Source: a virus
Length of the DNA: 28,821 nt
Virus record (IMG/VR): IMGVR_UViG_3300030328_001207
Location: 1-28,821 of that record
Reading direction: 5' to 3' (one strand)
Shown piece by piece: positions 19,535 through 28,422 of this stretch; the stretch's first letter is position 1; each line of letters opens with the position of its first letter. The position numbers were made by a program, and so were the translations under genes. The notes beneath the pieces were generated by a model. The model searched no databases. It saw only the letters and a list, made by a program, of their open reading frames with translations, and was not told where the DNA came from.

Positions 19535-20082
19535 TGAAAACTGAAAATATAGAAAGATACTTAAATAGCTTTGGCAAATATATAGTTCAACAATCAAGAA
19601 CTAATTTAACTAAAGGCAAAAAAAATGTAGATAAGTCGTTATATAATTCTATTAATTTTAAAGTAACTACTGATGCTAACGGTTTTTCAGTAAAATTCTA
19701 TATGAACAATTATGGAACATTTGTAGATAAAGGTGTTTCAGGAAATCAAGAAACACAAAGTTATAAAAGCTATACAGGACAAACGGTTTCTAGTCCTTAT
19801 AAATATAAAAACAAACAACCTCCAACAGGCATTATAGAAAAATGGATAAAAAAAAGAGGATTAAGAGGAAGGGTTGATAAAGATTGGAAAAGTGCCGGAA
19901 ATAAAGGAGGACAATTTATTAAAGATAAATCTTTTGCATTTTTAATTGCTAGAAAAATTAAATTAAAAGGAATAAAAAGCACTAGTTTTTTTCAAAGACC
20001 TATGCAATTAGGATTAAGGAAATTCGGTGCTGATTTGTTAAAAGCAATAAAAGAAGATGTAATGAAAGAATTTAAACAGTAA
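19534..20082 (+). CDS. HK97 gp10-like tail completion protein
   Basis: A 182-residue basic protein. The N-terminal helix (IERYLNSFGKYIVQQSRTNL) is followed by beta strands and YGTFVDKGVSG (about 63-73), then SSPYKYKNKQPPTGIIEKW and SFAFLIARKIKLKGIKSTSF, as in gp10-like neck/tail completion proteins. These attach the tail to the connector. Its usual place is close to the connector; here it sits among the tail genes. Confidence 0.6.
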   Translation: MKTENIERYLNSFGKYIVQQSRTNLTKGKKNVDKSLYNSINFKVTTDANGFSVKFYMNNYGTFVDKGVSGNQETQSYKSYTGQTVSSPYKYKNKQPPTGIIEKWIKKRGLRGRVDKDWKSAGNKGGQFIKDKSFAFLIARKIKLKGIKSTSFFQRPMQLGLRKFGADLLKAIKEDVMKEFKQ

Positions 20083-20093
20083 AACAAAAAACA

Positions 20094-21572
20094 ATGCCAT
20101 CAACAACTAGCATAATACAACAACCAGCATTTTCACCAATACCAGTTGGTCAAGATATAATATATACAGTTTCTAATACGCCTATTCTAGCTACTCAGGA
20201 AAGGGTGAAATATGTAGCGAAAGTTTGGATTAGTACATTAAGTATAAACCCAGCAGCTGACACACCTATAGGAACATTTAAAACAACACCGAACAATAGA
20301 GGGACAGGAGTATTTAACTTTAGACAACTTGCTGAAAGTTATGTTAAGTCAGATAATTTAGCAGCTAAAAATTCGCAATACAAAACTGCTTTTGTAGCGC
20401 CTGAATCTAGAGATGTACCAATACATAATATAGATAAGTATTCAGTATCCACTAACTTAGTAAAAAACTTTTTGGTTCAATTTTCAGTTGAATATTTAGG
20501 CGCAACTGATTGTGCTGGAAGTCAAGATGATGATGTTGTAAGAATATCATGTGGAAGTGAAAGCAATGCAGCAGACCAGAGATTATACATCATGAATGGC
20601 TACATAAAACACTCTGATGTTTTAAACTGGGGTGCGTTTCCTAATAATTCAGGATTTGGTTTTAAAATGAACAATTTTTATTTAACCACTGATGAAGATT
20701 CAGCACTTACTAATTTGCCTACTACATTATATGCTCAACCAACCGACTATGGAACATTAGCGTTATGGGTTAGAAACACAGCTAATTTATCTAAAATAAA
20801 GTTTCAATACAAACGAGATACTGGAGCTACTTTGAATATAGAATACTTAGAGAAAAATTCATCAAATGGAGCGTTTACTAATTTAAGTGGCATAGCAACG
20901 AAACAAGTTTTATTCTTTGGAGCATATCCAGCTAATATTAGACAATGGTCTGATACATTTGATGAATATATAAATGACGGCACAATTGGTTGTGGTTCAA
21001 TAGAAATTACTGCATGGTCAGAAGATGATGTTGCAATAAGCAAGACATACAGTATTAAATTAATTAATCCACAAGGTAAAGGCTACGAACCAATTCGATT
21101 GTGTTGGTTAAACCAATGGGGTGCGTGGGATTACTTTACATTCAACATGAAATCAACTAGAACTATAAGTAAAAAAGAAAGCACTTATGAACCACTTGCT
21201 GGAACATGGAATGATTATTTATACTTACCACATGGATTTACTGGAGGAACACGAACCTTTAGAGTTAATGCAACTGAAAAAATAACTATAAATACAGACG
21301 TTTTGCCAAATCAAGAACCTTACAAAAACAACATAGCAGTAATGAGGGATAATGACTACAATCCAGCATTTGAAGAATTAATGAATAGTCCAGAAGTTTA
21401 CAAAATTGAGGGTTACAAAACAGATTCAGCTGATGAAGTTATAACAACCTATGTAACACCAGTTAGAATGTTGTCACAGAATTTTACTAAAAAAACATCA
21501 TCTAATGATGGAGTGGTTCAATACACTTTTGAAATAGAAATAGCTAAAGAATTAAGAACGCAAACAGTTTAA
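20094..21572 (+). CDS. Tail/baseplate structural protein
   Basis: A 492-residue beta-rich protein with no membrane part. The segment IRLCWLNQWGAWDYFTFNMK near residue 338 is characteristic of a protein family common in Bacteroidota phage tails. The N-terminal region has SPIPVGQDIIYTVS and VKYVAKVWISTLS. It should be a distal tail or baseplate component with the next gene, whose ATG overlaps its stop. Its exact place in the virion is not known. Confidence 0.65.
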   Translation: MPSTTSIIQQPAFSPIPVGQDIIYTVSNTPILATQERVKYVAKVWISTLSINPAADTPIGTFKTTPNNRGTGVFNFRQLAESYVKSDNLAAKNSQYKTAFVAPESRDVPIHNIDKYSVSTNLVKNFLVQFSVEYLGATDCAGSQDDDVVRISCGSESNAADQRLYIMNGYIKHSDVLNWGAFPNNSGFGFKMNNFYLTTDEDSALTNLPTTLYAQPTDYGTLALWVRNTANLSKIKFQYKRDTGATLNIEYLEKNSSNGAFTNLSGIATKQVLFFGAYPANIRQWSDTFDEYINDGTIGCGSIEITAWSEDDVAISKTYSIKLINPQGKGYEPIRLCWLNQWGAWDYFTFNMKSTRTISKKESTYEPLAGTWNDYLYLPHGFTGGTRTFRVNATEKITINTDVLPNQEPYKNNIAVMRDNDYNPAFEELMNSPEVYKIEGYKTDSADEVITTYVTPVRMLSQNFTKKTSSNDGVVQYTFEIEIAKELRTQTV

Positions 21573-24445
21573 TGAATTTACAACTTATATTATATCCGCA
21601 GAATTACGAGGGATTTGCTACTAACTATGGCGGACCTGTGCCTACAGAATTTATTGTAGATGGCGAAGATTTTAACACATTAGACGCTTCGCCTTTATTA
21701 GCTTCTACATTGATAGACCCTGATGGCGGCGACCTTATGAATGCTTCATTAGGCGGAACATTTCCTACTATACCTAATGCTTGGTATCGCTGGCATTCTA
21801 CAAGCCCAGGAACAGCAGCTTTACCTTTTGCAGAAGCACCTTTAGTTGATGTTGGCACTGTAGCTTTAAATTCAGACTCTCAAGCACCAGCAACCACTGC
21901 GGGACAAAGTGGAATATATCAAAGACTACAAGGTTTGATAATAGGGGAAACTTATACAATCAAAGCACAATTTGCGACACCTAGTTATTTTCCAGCTAAT
22001 GCGGAAAACTTTATCAAGTTATTAGCTTATGACAACACAACTCAGATAGGGGGTGGTCAAACTTTATTAAACGCAACTGACCATGGTGCAACAAATCCAA
22101 TAGTCACTATGACTTTTACGGCAACAGCGCACAACAACACGATAATGTTGATGTATATAAACGTAGCAGAAACTGATACCACTGATAACTTAATGTCATT
22201 GTCAGTTAGGGGTTCAGGACAACCACCAAGTGGTGCTATCAATGTTATGGGTGATGGGCAAGTAATTTGTGACCTTTATGAAGATGAGGAAATGCCTTTA
22301 ACACTTAGTGTTGATGATTTTAAAAATGCAGCAGAAAAAGTGCAATCATACTCTAAAGCATTTAAACTTCCAGCGACTAAAAGAAATAACCAAATATTTG
22401 ACAACATATATGAGATAACAAGGACAATAGATGGGCATGCAGGTTTTAATCCATTAAAGAAAACTAGAGCAATTTTAAAAGAAGATGGAATGATTGTCTT
22501 TGATGGTTTTATGCGAATGCTTGATATAGTAGACAAAAAAGGAGAAATAAGTTATGAAGTAAATCTATATTCTGAAGTTGTTGCTTTAGCTGATTTACTA
22601 AAAGAAAAAACATTTAATGATATTAATTTTACAGAACTAGCACATGTTTATAATTGGGATGCAATTGAAAAAAGCTGGAATGAGAGTGGTACCGCCTTTC
22701 CTTATACTAATGCAGCTACGACACCATATCGAAGTGACTTTCATACTATAAAATACCCATTTGTTAATTGGACATCTCAGATATTAATTTCAGATGGTAG
22801 TCTTGGTACTGCTGGTAATCCTCAACTGCAATATACAGAACAAGTATTCAGACCATGGCTTCAAATTAAATATCTAATAGATAGAATATTTGCAGACACA
22901 GATTATAGTTATGAGAGTGACTTTTTAAATGATACTCAGTTTGAACGTTTATACATGGACTTTAACTGGGGTTCAGAAGAATTTGGTGCTTCCATTGCTG
23001 TTAACGGAAACTTGAAGCATAGAACTGCTCCATCTACAACAACATATATAAATGGAACAGATTGGGCTACTGCAACAGTTATACCTTTTTCAGTTTTTGT
23101 ATCAGGAGGTCTAACAGCTTACTGGGATAATACAGACTATAAGTTTACATCAGCTGTAAACAATTTAACAGTAGATGTAGAATATTATATAAGATTAACA
23201 AATACACAACTACTTTTCGATTATTCAAATAGTGTAAGAATTGCAAAATATAATTCAGCTGGGCAATGGTTAGAGACTTTAGCTGAAGATACTAATTCTA
23301 TCGTTCAAAACGGCTCTAAATACTTTCAGGGAACACTGACAACTACTTTAAATGTAGGTGAATATATTCAAGCTTCTAGTATAGTTGTTACGCATTCAGT
23401 AATTGTAGTATCTACTGTAGCTTCTACCCCATCTTACTTGCATTTTACAGCTTCTAATACGGCAACACAAGCTGATATGTTATTGAATAACTTACGTGGC
23501 GAGGTAAATCAATGGGACTTCTTAAAAGGAATTTTCACTATGTTCAACTTGGTTACCATACCAGTTGAAAGCAATCCAAAAGCTGTTAAAATAGAACCAT
23601 GGAATGACTTTTTTAAAGCTAAAGAATTAAATTCAGCTGTTCTTGCTATTGATTTTGAAGAAAGAGATATACAACATGATTGGACACCTAAGATTGATAT
23701 TTCAGAAATTAAACTTAGTCCACTGGCGGATTTAAATGAATTTACAATTTTTAAGTTTGAAGAAGATGATGATGACTGGGCTTTTCAAAATTATAAAAAT
23801 AACACGTCTAATAATCATTTGTACGGAAGCAAAAAGTTTGATGGTAAGTATATAGCAACCAATGGTGCGAACAGTGTATTAGAGGGAACAAAAGAAATAA
23901 TAGCGACACCTTTTGCTGCTACAGTGCCAGCACCTTTGCAACCTACTTGGGACGACATTATAGTTCCTCACATTTATTCTTACAATCCTGATGATGGAAC
24001 ATCTAAACCTTTTGATAATTTACCACGAATATGTTACAATAACGGAGTTAAGTCTACCTTTTCAAGTAAATATTACATACCAGCACAGAACGGTTCTTCA
24101 GCTGTTAGCGCACAAGATGAATATTTGCAGTTTAGTCATTTAAACTCTATACCAACTGCATCAGGAACAGTAGATTATAATTTTGGAGATTGTCAATTAC
24201 TTAATCCAATAGGATTACCAACACCTATTAATTTGTTTAGTGTCTTTTGGTTGCCTTATTTTGCTGAATTATATAATCCTGACACAAGAATAATGACAAT
24301 TAAAGTGGATTTAAACCCAGCTGATATACAATCATTTAATTTCTCAGATAGAGTGTTTATTAAAAATAGAGAGTTTAGAGTAAATAAAATAGACTACAAA
24401 CCTGGTCAATTATCAACTGTTGAATTTATCTTAATACCTTATTAA
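21572..24445 (+). CDS. Large tail tip/baseplate protein
   Basis: A 957-residue protein, the largest gene. Residues 1 to about 220 look like a separate beta-sandwich or carbohydrate-binding-like module (YQRLQGLIIGETYTIKAQF and Gly/Thr-rich stretches). From about 225 the sequence (VICDLYEDEEMPLTLSVDDF, VQSYSKAFKLPATKRN, MIVFDGFMRMLDI) matches a common Bacteroidota tail-tip protein. The end has FNFSDRVFIKNREFRVNKID. It probably forms the hub and the receptor-facing part of the tail. The N-terminal module may have been gained separately. Confidence 0.65.
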   Translation: MNLQLILYPQNYEGFATNYGGPVPTEFIVDGEDFNTLDASPLLASTLIDPDGGDLMNASLGGTFPTIPNAWYRWHSTSPGTAALPFAEAPLVDVGTVALNSDSQAPATTAGQSGIYQRLQGLIIGETYTIKAQFATPSYFPANAENFIKLLAYDNTTQIGGGQTLLNATDHGATNPIVTMTFTATAHNNTIMLMYINVAETDTTDNLMSLSVRGSGQPPSGAINVMGDGQVICDLYEDEEMPLTLSVDDFKNAAEKVQSYSKAFKLPATKRNNQIFDNIYEITRTIDGHAGFNPLKKTRAILKEDGMIVFDGFMRMLDIVDKKGEISYEVNLYSEVVALADLLKEKTFNDINFTELAHVYNWDAIEKSWNESGTAFPYTNAATTPYRSDFHTIKYPFVNWTSQILISDGSLGTAGNPQLQYTEQVFRPWLQIKYLIDRIFADTDYSYESDFLNDTQFERLYMDFNWGSEEFGASIAVNGNLKHRTAPSTTTYINGTDWATATVIPFSVFVSGGLTAYWDNTDYKFTSAVNNLTVDVEYYIRLTNTQLLFDYSNSVRIAKYNSAGQWLETLAEDTNSIVQNGSKYFQGTLTTTLNVGEYIQASSIVVTHSVIVVSTVASTPSYLHFTASNTATQADMLLNNLRGEVNQWDFLKGIFTMFNLVTIPVESNPKAVKIEPWNDFFKAKELNSAVLAIDFEERDIQHDWTPKIDISEIKLSPLADLNEFTIFKFEEDDDDWAFQNYKNNTSNNHLYGSKKFDGKYIATNGANSVLEGTKEIIATPFAATVPAPLQPTWDDIIVPHIYSYNPDDGTSKPFDNLPRICYNNGVKSTFSSKYYIPAQNGSSAVSAQDEYLQFSHLNSIPTASGTVDYNFGDCQLLNPIGLPTPINLFSVFWLPYFAELYNPDTRIMTIKVDLNPADIQSFNFSDRVFIKNREFRVNKIDYKPGQLSTVEFILIPY

Positions 24446-24446
24446 T

Positions 24447-25301
24447 ATGGGAAAATACGATACACCTTTCACTTTAATAAATACAAATGCTGTTCCAAAA
24501 AGCGTAAGTAATACTGGCGTGGTTACCTTTAATGATGGAACAAGTGACTTTACACCAAACCGTAGTCAATGCGAACAATATGGATATACGTTTGATGTAG
24601 CAACCCAAACATGCAGAGCATTTATTAATAGCACCATATTAAACAATTCTTTTGCAAAGGTTAAAAAAAATATTCAGGGAACAAATAATTTTGTAGCACC
24701 CACATCGACGAATATCTATGTAATGGGGCAAAATAATAATGTAAATGGATTGGCAAGAAACAACATTGTAATAGGTGAATCAAATCAAATAAATGATTCA
24801 GTTAATAATGTGCATGTTTCAGGTGCTTTAGGTGAAGCTACGGCAACGAACTCACTTGTGATAGGGGGTAATGCCGCAGGTGATAATTTAGGGGAAAGAC
24901 AAAGCATACAATTGCTTTACGGATTACAAACAACAGCAGGAGGAACAACAGCTAGCTTTTTAAATAATACCACTGATAGCTATTTTGTAGTTCCAAGTAA
25001 TACAGCTATTTATTTTCATGCCGATATTTTAGCGGTTAGAGTAGGCGGAACAGGAACAGGAACAGCAGGTGATTTTGCAAGTTGGGTTGAAAGAGGAGTT
25101 GTAATAAACAAATCAGGAACATTAAGTATAGAAAGAGAACGTGATACAATTAAAAGCTCAGGAACAGTAACTAATTGGCGACCAACAGCAGCAGTTGATG
25201 GAACAAATTTTACGATAAATGTTAGAGGTGCTACAGATGTAACGATTGAGTGGTGTAGTAACATAACAATGACACAGATAAAAACAGGAGTAACATTATA
25301 A
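24447..25301 (+). CDS. Tail fibre or receptor-binding protein
   Basis: A 284-residue protein. Residues 95-145 contain repeats like NNIVIGESNQINDSV, NNVHVSGAL and NSLVIGGNA, the short beta-roll repeats of trimeric autotransporter heads and phage fibres. The N-terminus is compact with a Cys pair (SQCEQYGYTFDVATQTCRAF), and the C-terminal part is a beta-rich knob (SGTLSIERERDTIKSSG, NFTINVRGATDVTIEWC). This fits a trimeric fibre that touches the host. It follows the tail-tip gene by one base. Confidence 0.65.
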   Translation: MGKYDTPFTLINTNAVPKSVSNTGVVTFNDGTSDFTPNRSQCEQYGYTFDVATQTCRAFINSTILNNSFAKVKKNIQGTNNFVAPTSTNIYVMGQNNNVNGLARNNIVIGESNQINDSVNNVHVSGALGEATATNSLVIGGNAAGDNLGERQSIQLLYGLQTTAGGTTASFLNNTTDSYFVVPSNTAIYFHADILAVRVGGTGTGTAGDFASWVERGVVINKSGTLSIERERDTIKSSGTVTNWRPTAAVDGTNFTINVRGATDVTIEWCSNITMTQIKTGVTL

Positions 25302-25311
25302 AATAAAGATA

Positions 25312-26916
25312 ATGGCAAACACAACAGAAACAGCAACATTTAATGTTAAATCTAACATAGGAGAAGTTGGAAAAGATGCAGCATCAGCAGCAGGAGAATT
25401 TAGAATCATGGGAGTTTCTTTAAATTCAGTTAAAGCAGGATTTATTTCAGCAGGAACTTCAGCTAAAGCAATGTTTGGTTCAATAAAGGCAGGTTTAATA
25501 TCAACAGGAATTGGTGCTTTTGTGGTTTTAATTGGTTCTTTAGTTAGCTATTTTACAAATACTAAACGTGGTGCAGATAAATTAGCACAAGCATTTACTG
25601 CTATGGGTGCTGTGGTTGACGTGCTAACTGATAGATTGAGTAGCGTTGGAGAAGCTTTAAGCTTTGTCTTTTCAGGGGAATTTAAAAAAGCAGGTGAAGC
25701 ATTAAAAGGCACTTTCTCTGGAATTACTGATGAAGTTACAAAAGAAGTAGCTGCAATGGTTGCATTAAAACAAAGAACACAAGAACTTAGAGATGCAGAT
25801 ATGGACTTTATGGTTCAAAAGGCGGCTACTAGACAAGAAATAGAAAAAGCCAGATTAATAGCAGAAGATGAAACTAAGTCTGCACAAGAAAGATTAAAAA
25901 ATCTCAAAACAGCATTAGAATTAGAAGCTGAAACAACTGAACAAGAAATAGCTTTAGCTAAAGAAAGAATGGCTATTCAAGAAGCAGAAATGAAGTTGAG
26001 TGAAAATTCGGCAGAAGATGAACAAAGATTAGCACAATTAAAAACAGAAATTATAGAAAAAGAAACAGCTTCTATTAAAATGAGAAGAAGGGTTGTTACA
26101 GAAGTTAACGCATTAGAACGTGAAATACATGCTGAAGAAAAAGCAAGGGCAAAAGAAAAGCAAGATGAAATTGATGCTAAAAACAAAAAAGATGAAGAAG
26201 ATAGAATAGCTAGAGAAACAAAAGCAAGAAATGAAGCAGCGGTCTTATTAGCTTTACAACAAGAAAACACATTGGCTTTAATTGATGATTTAAAAGAAAG
26301 AGCATTAGCAGAATTAAAAATTAAAGAAGATAAAGAAATAGCTGAAGCTGAATTATTAGATAATGCTGAAGCGGTTAAATTAGAAATAGCAAAAAAATTC
26401 GCAAGAGAACGTGGAGAGGTTGAAAAACAATTTGCTGAAGATACAGTTAAATGGTCAGAAATGTCAGCTGAACAACAAAGAGATATTGCGTCATCAACAG
26501 CAGGAAATATGGCTACAATACTAGGAGAAGAAACAGCAGCAGGAAAAGCTTTTGCAATAACACAAGCAACAATAGACACATTTGCTTCAGCACAAGCGGC
26601 ATACAAAGCAATGGCTGGAATATATGGTGTAGGACCTGTATTAGCACCAATAGCAGCAGCAGCAGCAGTTGCAGCAGGTATGAAAAACATAGCAGCTATA
26701 AAATCAACAGGAGGAGGAGGAGGAGGAGGAGGAGGTGGAAACCTTAGTGCAGCAACAACAGGTATGCAACCCCCAGCACCACAGATGATGTCAGGAGCAT
26801 TTGAATTAGGTGGCGGTATTCCTGAACCTGAACCTATAAAAGCTTTTGTAGTTACAGATGAAATGACTAATAGTCAAGACCAATTAGCCAACATAAGACG
26901 TAGGGCTACAATCTAA
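25312..26916 (+). CDS. Tail tape measure protein (short)
   Basis: A 534-residue protein. A hydrophobic segment at about 61-82 (GLISTGIGAFVVLIGSLVSY) is followed by a charged coiled coil at about 145-395 rich in Glu, Lys and Ala. An Ala/Gly-rich helical part (ASAQAAYKAMAGIYGVGP, AAAAVAAGMKNIAA) leads to a run of ten Gly and a Pro/Gly-rich tail. This is the layout of a tape measure protein, whose length sets tail length. At 534 residues the tail should be short, perhaps 80 nm or less by the usual scaling; that figure is an estimate. Confidence 0.75.
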   Translation: MANTTETATFNVKSNIGEVGKDAASAAGEFRIMGVSLNSVKAGFISAGTSAKAMFGSIKAGLISTGIGAFVVLIGSLVSYFTNTKRGADKLAQAFTAMGAVVDVLTDRLSSVGEALSFVFSGEFKKAGEALKGTFSGITDEVTKEVAAMVALKQRTQELRDADMDFMVQKAATRQEIEKARLIAEDETKSAQERLKNLKTALELEAETTEQEIALAKERMAIQEAEMKLSENSAEDEQRLAQLKTEIIEKETASIKMRRRVVTEVNALEREIHAEEKARAKEKQDEIDAKNKKDEEDRIARETKARNEAAVLLALQQENTLALIDDLKERALAELKIKEDKEIAEAELLDNAEAVKLEIAKKFARERGEVEKQFAEDTVKWSEMSAEQQRDIASSTAGNMATILGEETAAGKAFAITQATIDTFASAQAAYKAMAGIYGVGPVLAPIAAAAAVAAGMKNIAAIKSTGGGGGGGGGGNLSAATTGMQPPAPQMMSGAFELGGGIPEPEPIKAFVVTDEMTNSQDQLANIRRRATI

Positions 26917-26925
26917 AAATCAAAT

Positions 26926-26950
26926 GAATATTAATTAAATCTATTATATA
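26926..26950 (+). promoter_or_regulatory. Candidate phage late promoter, copy 3
   Basis: GAATAT then an A/T stretch then CTATTATATA (26941-26950), ending two bases before ATG 26953. Its layout matches copy 1 at 1433-1442, including the very close start codon. Confidence 0.5.
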
Positions 26951-26952
26951 CT

Positions 26953-27666
26953 ATGCCTTGTAAAGAATGCGAAAACGGAAAATATAAATGGGGTAACACA
27001 GGAGAATGTGAATATGACTCTATGGCTGAATGTGAAGCTGCTAATAAAGACTATTACGAAAAGACAACATCTATCGTAGAATTAGTTATTGCAGATGAAA
27101 ACGAAGAATTAGCAATTGATGCTATTAGCTTAGTTTCAGCACCTGCTATAGAACAAGATTTTGTTTATTTTAGTAATAAGAAAAACAATTTAACTTTTGC
27201 TAAAATAGATGAAGAAAAACGAATGTTGGTTAGTCCAGCTTTAATACCTAATAAGCAAATCTTCCGATATGACCCAAATACTGATTCAGAATACTATGTC
27301 TATTTTAGTCCTGAAACGGTGCGTAAAGCAAGTGAACTTTATTTAAAACACAACAATCATCATAAAGCTACGTATGAACATCAAGATAGAGTATCTGGTG
27401 TACTTACAGTAGAAAGTTGGATAAAAGAAGGTGATAGCGATAAGTCTAAACTATATGGCTATGACCTACCAAATGGAACTTGGTTTGTTAAAATGAAAAT
27501 AACAAATGATGATTTATGGGAAAAAGTAAAAGCTGGAGAATTGAAGGGATTAAGTATCGAGGGCTACTTTACTGATAAAATGGAAAAAATGTCAGAAAAA
27601 GCACCAACAGACGAAGAAATCTTATCAGCTTTAAACGAGATAATAAAGGAAAATCAAACAAAGTAA
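26953..27666 (+). CDS. XkdF-like prohead serine protease
   Basis: A 237-residue protein. Cys residues at 3, 6, 19 and 27 (MPCKEC, GECEYD, AECEA) open a small N-terminal module. The rest fits the XkdF-like protease (Peptidase_S78_2): AIDAISLVSAPAIEQDFVYF, HHKATYEHQDRVSGVLTVES with a candidate His at 143 or 137, then GTWFVKMKITNDDLWEKVKA and GLSIEGYF (199-206) with Ser 201. It should cut scaffold and capsid during head maturation. Its position before scaffold and capsid is typical. Confidence 0.8.
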   Translation: MPCKECENGKYKWGNTGECEYDSMAECEAANKDYYEKTTSIVELVIADENEELAIDAISLVSAPAIEQDFVYFSNKKNNLTFAKIDEEKRMLVSPALIPNKQIFRYDPNTDSEYYVYFSPETVRKASELYLKHNNHHKATYEHQDRVSGVLTVESWIKEGDSDKSKLYGYDLPNGTWFVKMKITNDDLWEKVKAGELKGLSIEGYFTDKMEKMSEKAPTDEEILSALNEIIKENQTK

Positions 27667-27685
27667 CTAACTATTCTATTATATT
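27661..27685 (+). promoter_or_regulatory. Candidate phage late promoter, copy 4
   Basis: CTAACTATT then CTATTATATT (27676-27685), nine of ten bases of the core. It lies 12 bases before ATG 27698 and overlaps the end of the protease gene. Confidence 0.45.
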
Positions 27686-27697
27686 AAAAAAGAACCT

Positions 27698-28417
27698 ATG
27701 GACATTAAAGAACAAATACTAGTAGCACTTGGCTTGAATAAGGCTGAGGAAGAAGTAAAATTAGCTTGGCAGGCGAAAGGAGAAGATGGTACAATATATG
27801 TATCAACTGCTGAAGAATTAGAAGCAGGAGTAGATATTTCTGTACTTACTGAAGATGGAACAACTATTCTATTACCTGTTGGAACTTATAAAACTGACAC
27901 AGGAGTATCTTTCAGAGTTGAAGAAGAAGGCATTGTAGCTGAAGTTATAGAAAGCGAAACTGAAGAAGAAGTAACTGAAGAAGAAATGACTGAAGAAGTA
28001 AAAGAAGAAATGGGTGTTGATAGAGGAGAAGATGATGATGAAGTAGCTGTTGACGATTGGGAAGGTATGGAAAAAAGAATCAAAAACTTAGAAGATGCTA
28101 TTGCTGATATCAAATCAAAATTAGGTGAAACTGATTCAGAAGAAATGTCAGAAGAAACTGTTGAAGAAACATCTGACAAACCTAAGTCAATTAAAACTAC
28201 TGAAGTAGTAGAATTTTCAGCTGAAGATGAAATAAAAAAACTTAAAGAGGAAAATGAAAAACTAAAAATGGAATTATCTGAATCACCAGCAGATGCACCT
28301 CTAAACACAAACGCATTTTCAACTGAAGAAAACTGGTTTAATCAAACAAGAAAACCACAAAAAAATCTATCTAAAAGAGAAAGAATACTAAATAATATAT
28401 TAACAAATAAAAATTAA
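27698..28417 (+). CDS. Capsid scaffold protein
   Basis: A 239-residue protein. The N-terminal third is a compact beta-like domain (WQAKGEDGTIYVSTAEELEA, LPVGTYKTDTGVSFRVEEEG). The middle is extremely acidic (Glu-rich from about 88 to 125). It is followed by coiled-coil stretches (MEKRIKNLEDAIADIKSKLG, EIKKLKEENEKLKMELS) and a basic C-terminal end (KPQKNLSKRERILNNIL). Acidic and coiled-coil regions plus a basic end that contacts capsid, between protease and capsid, fit a scaffold removed during maturation. Confidence 0.75.
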   Translation: MDIKEQILVALGLNKAEEEVKLAWQAKGEDGTIYVSTAEELEAGVDISVLTEDGTTILLPVGTYKTDTGVSFRVEEEGIVAEVIESETEEEVTEEEMTEEVKEEMGVDRGEDDDEVAVDDWEGMEKRIKNLEDAIADIKSKLGETDSEEMSEETVEETSDKPKSIKTTEVVEFSAEDEIKKLKEENEKLKMELSESPADAPLNTNAFSTEENWFNQTRKPQKNLSKRERILNNILTNKN

Positions 28418-28422
28418 ACATT

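Noticed and set aside
25977-26690. Long minus-strand open frames (also at 27886-28308 and 4856-5128)
   Set aside because: They mirror strong + strand genes of biased composition (coiled coil, acidic scaffold) and give Ser/Ala- or Leu-rich nonsense proteins without start context.
26708-26738. GGA-repeat as a G-quadruplex or regulatory repeat
   Set aside because: It is explained by the poly-Gly linker of the tape measure protein; no sign of another function.
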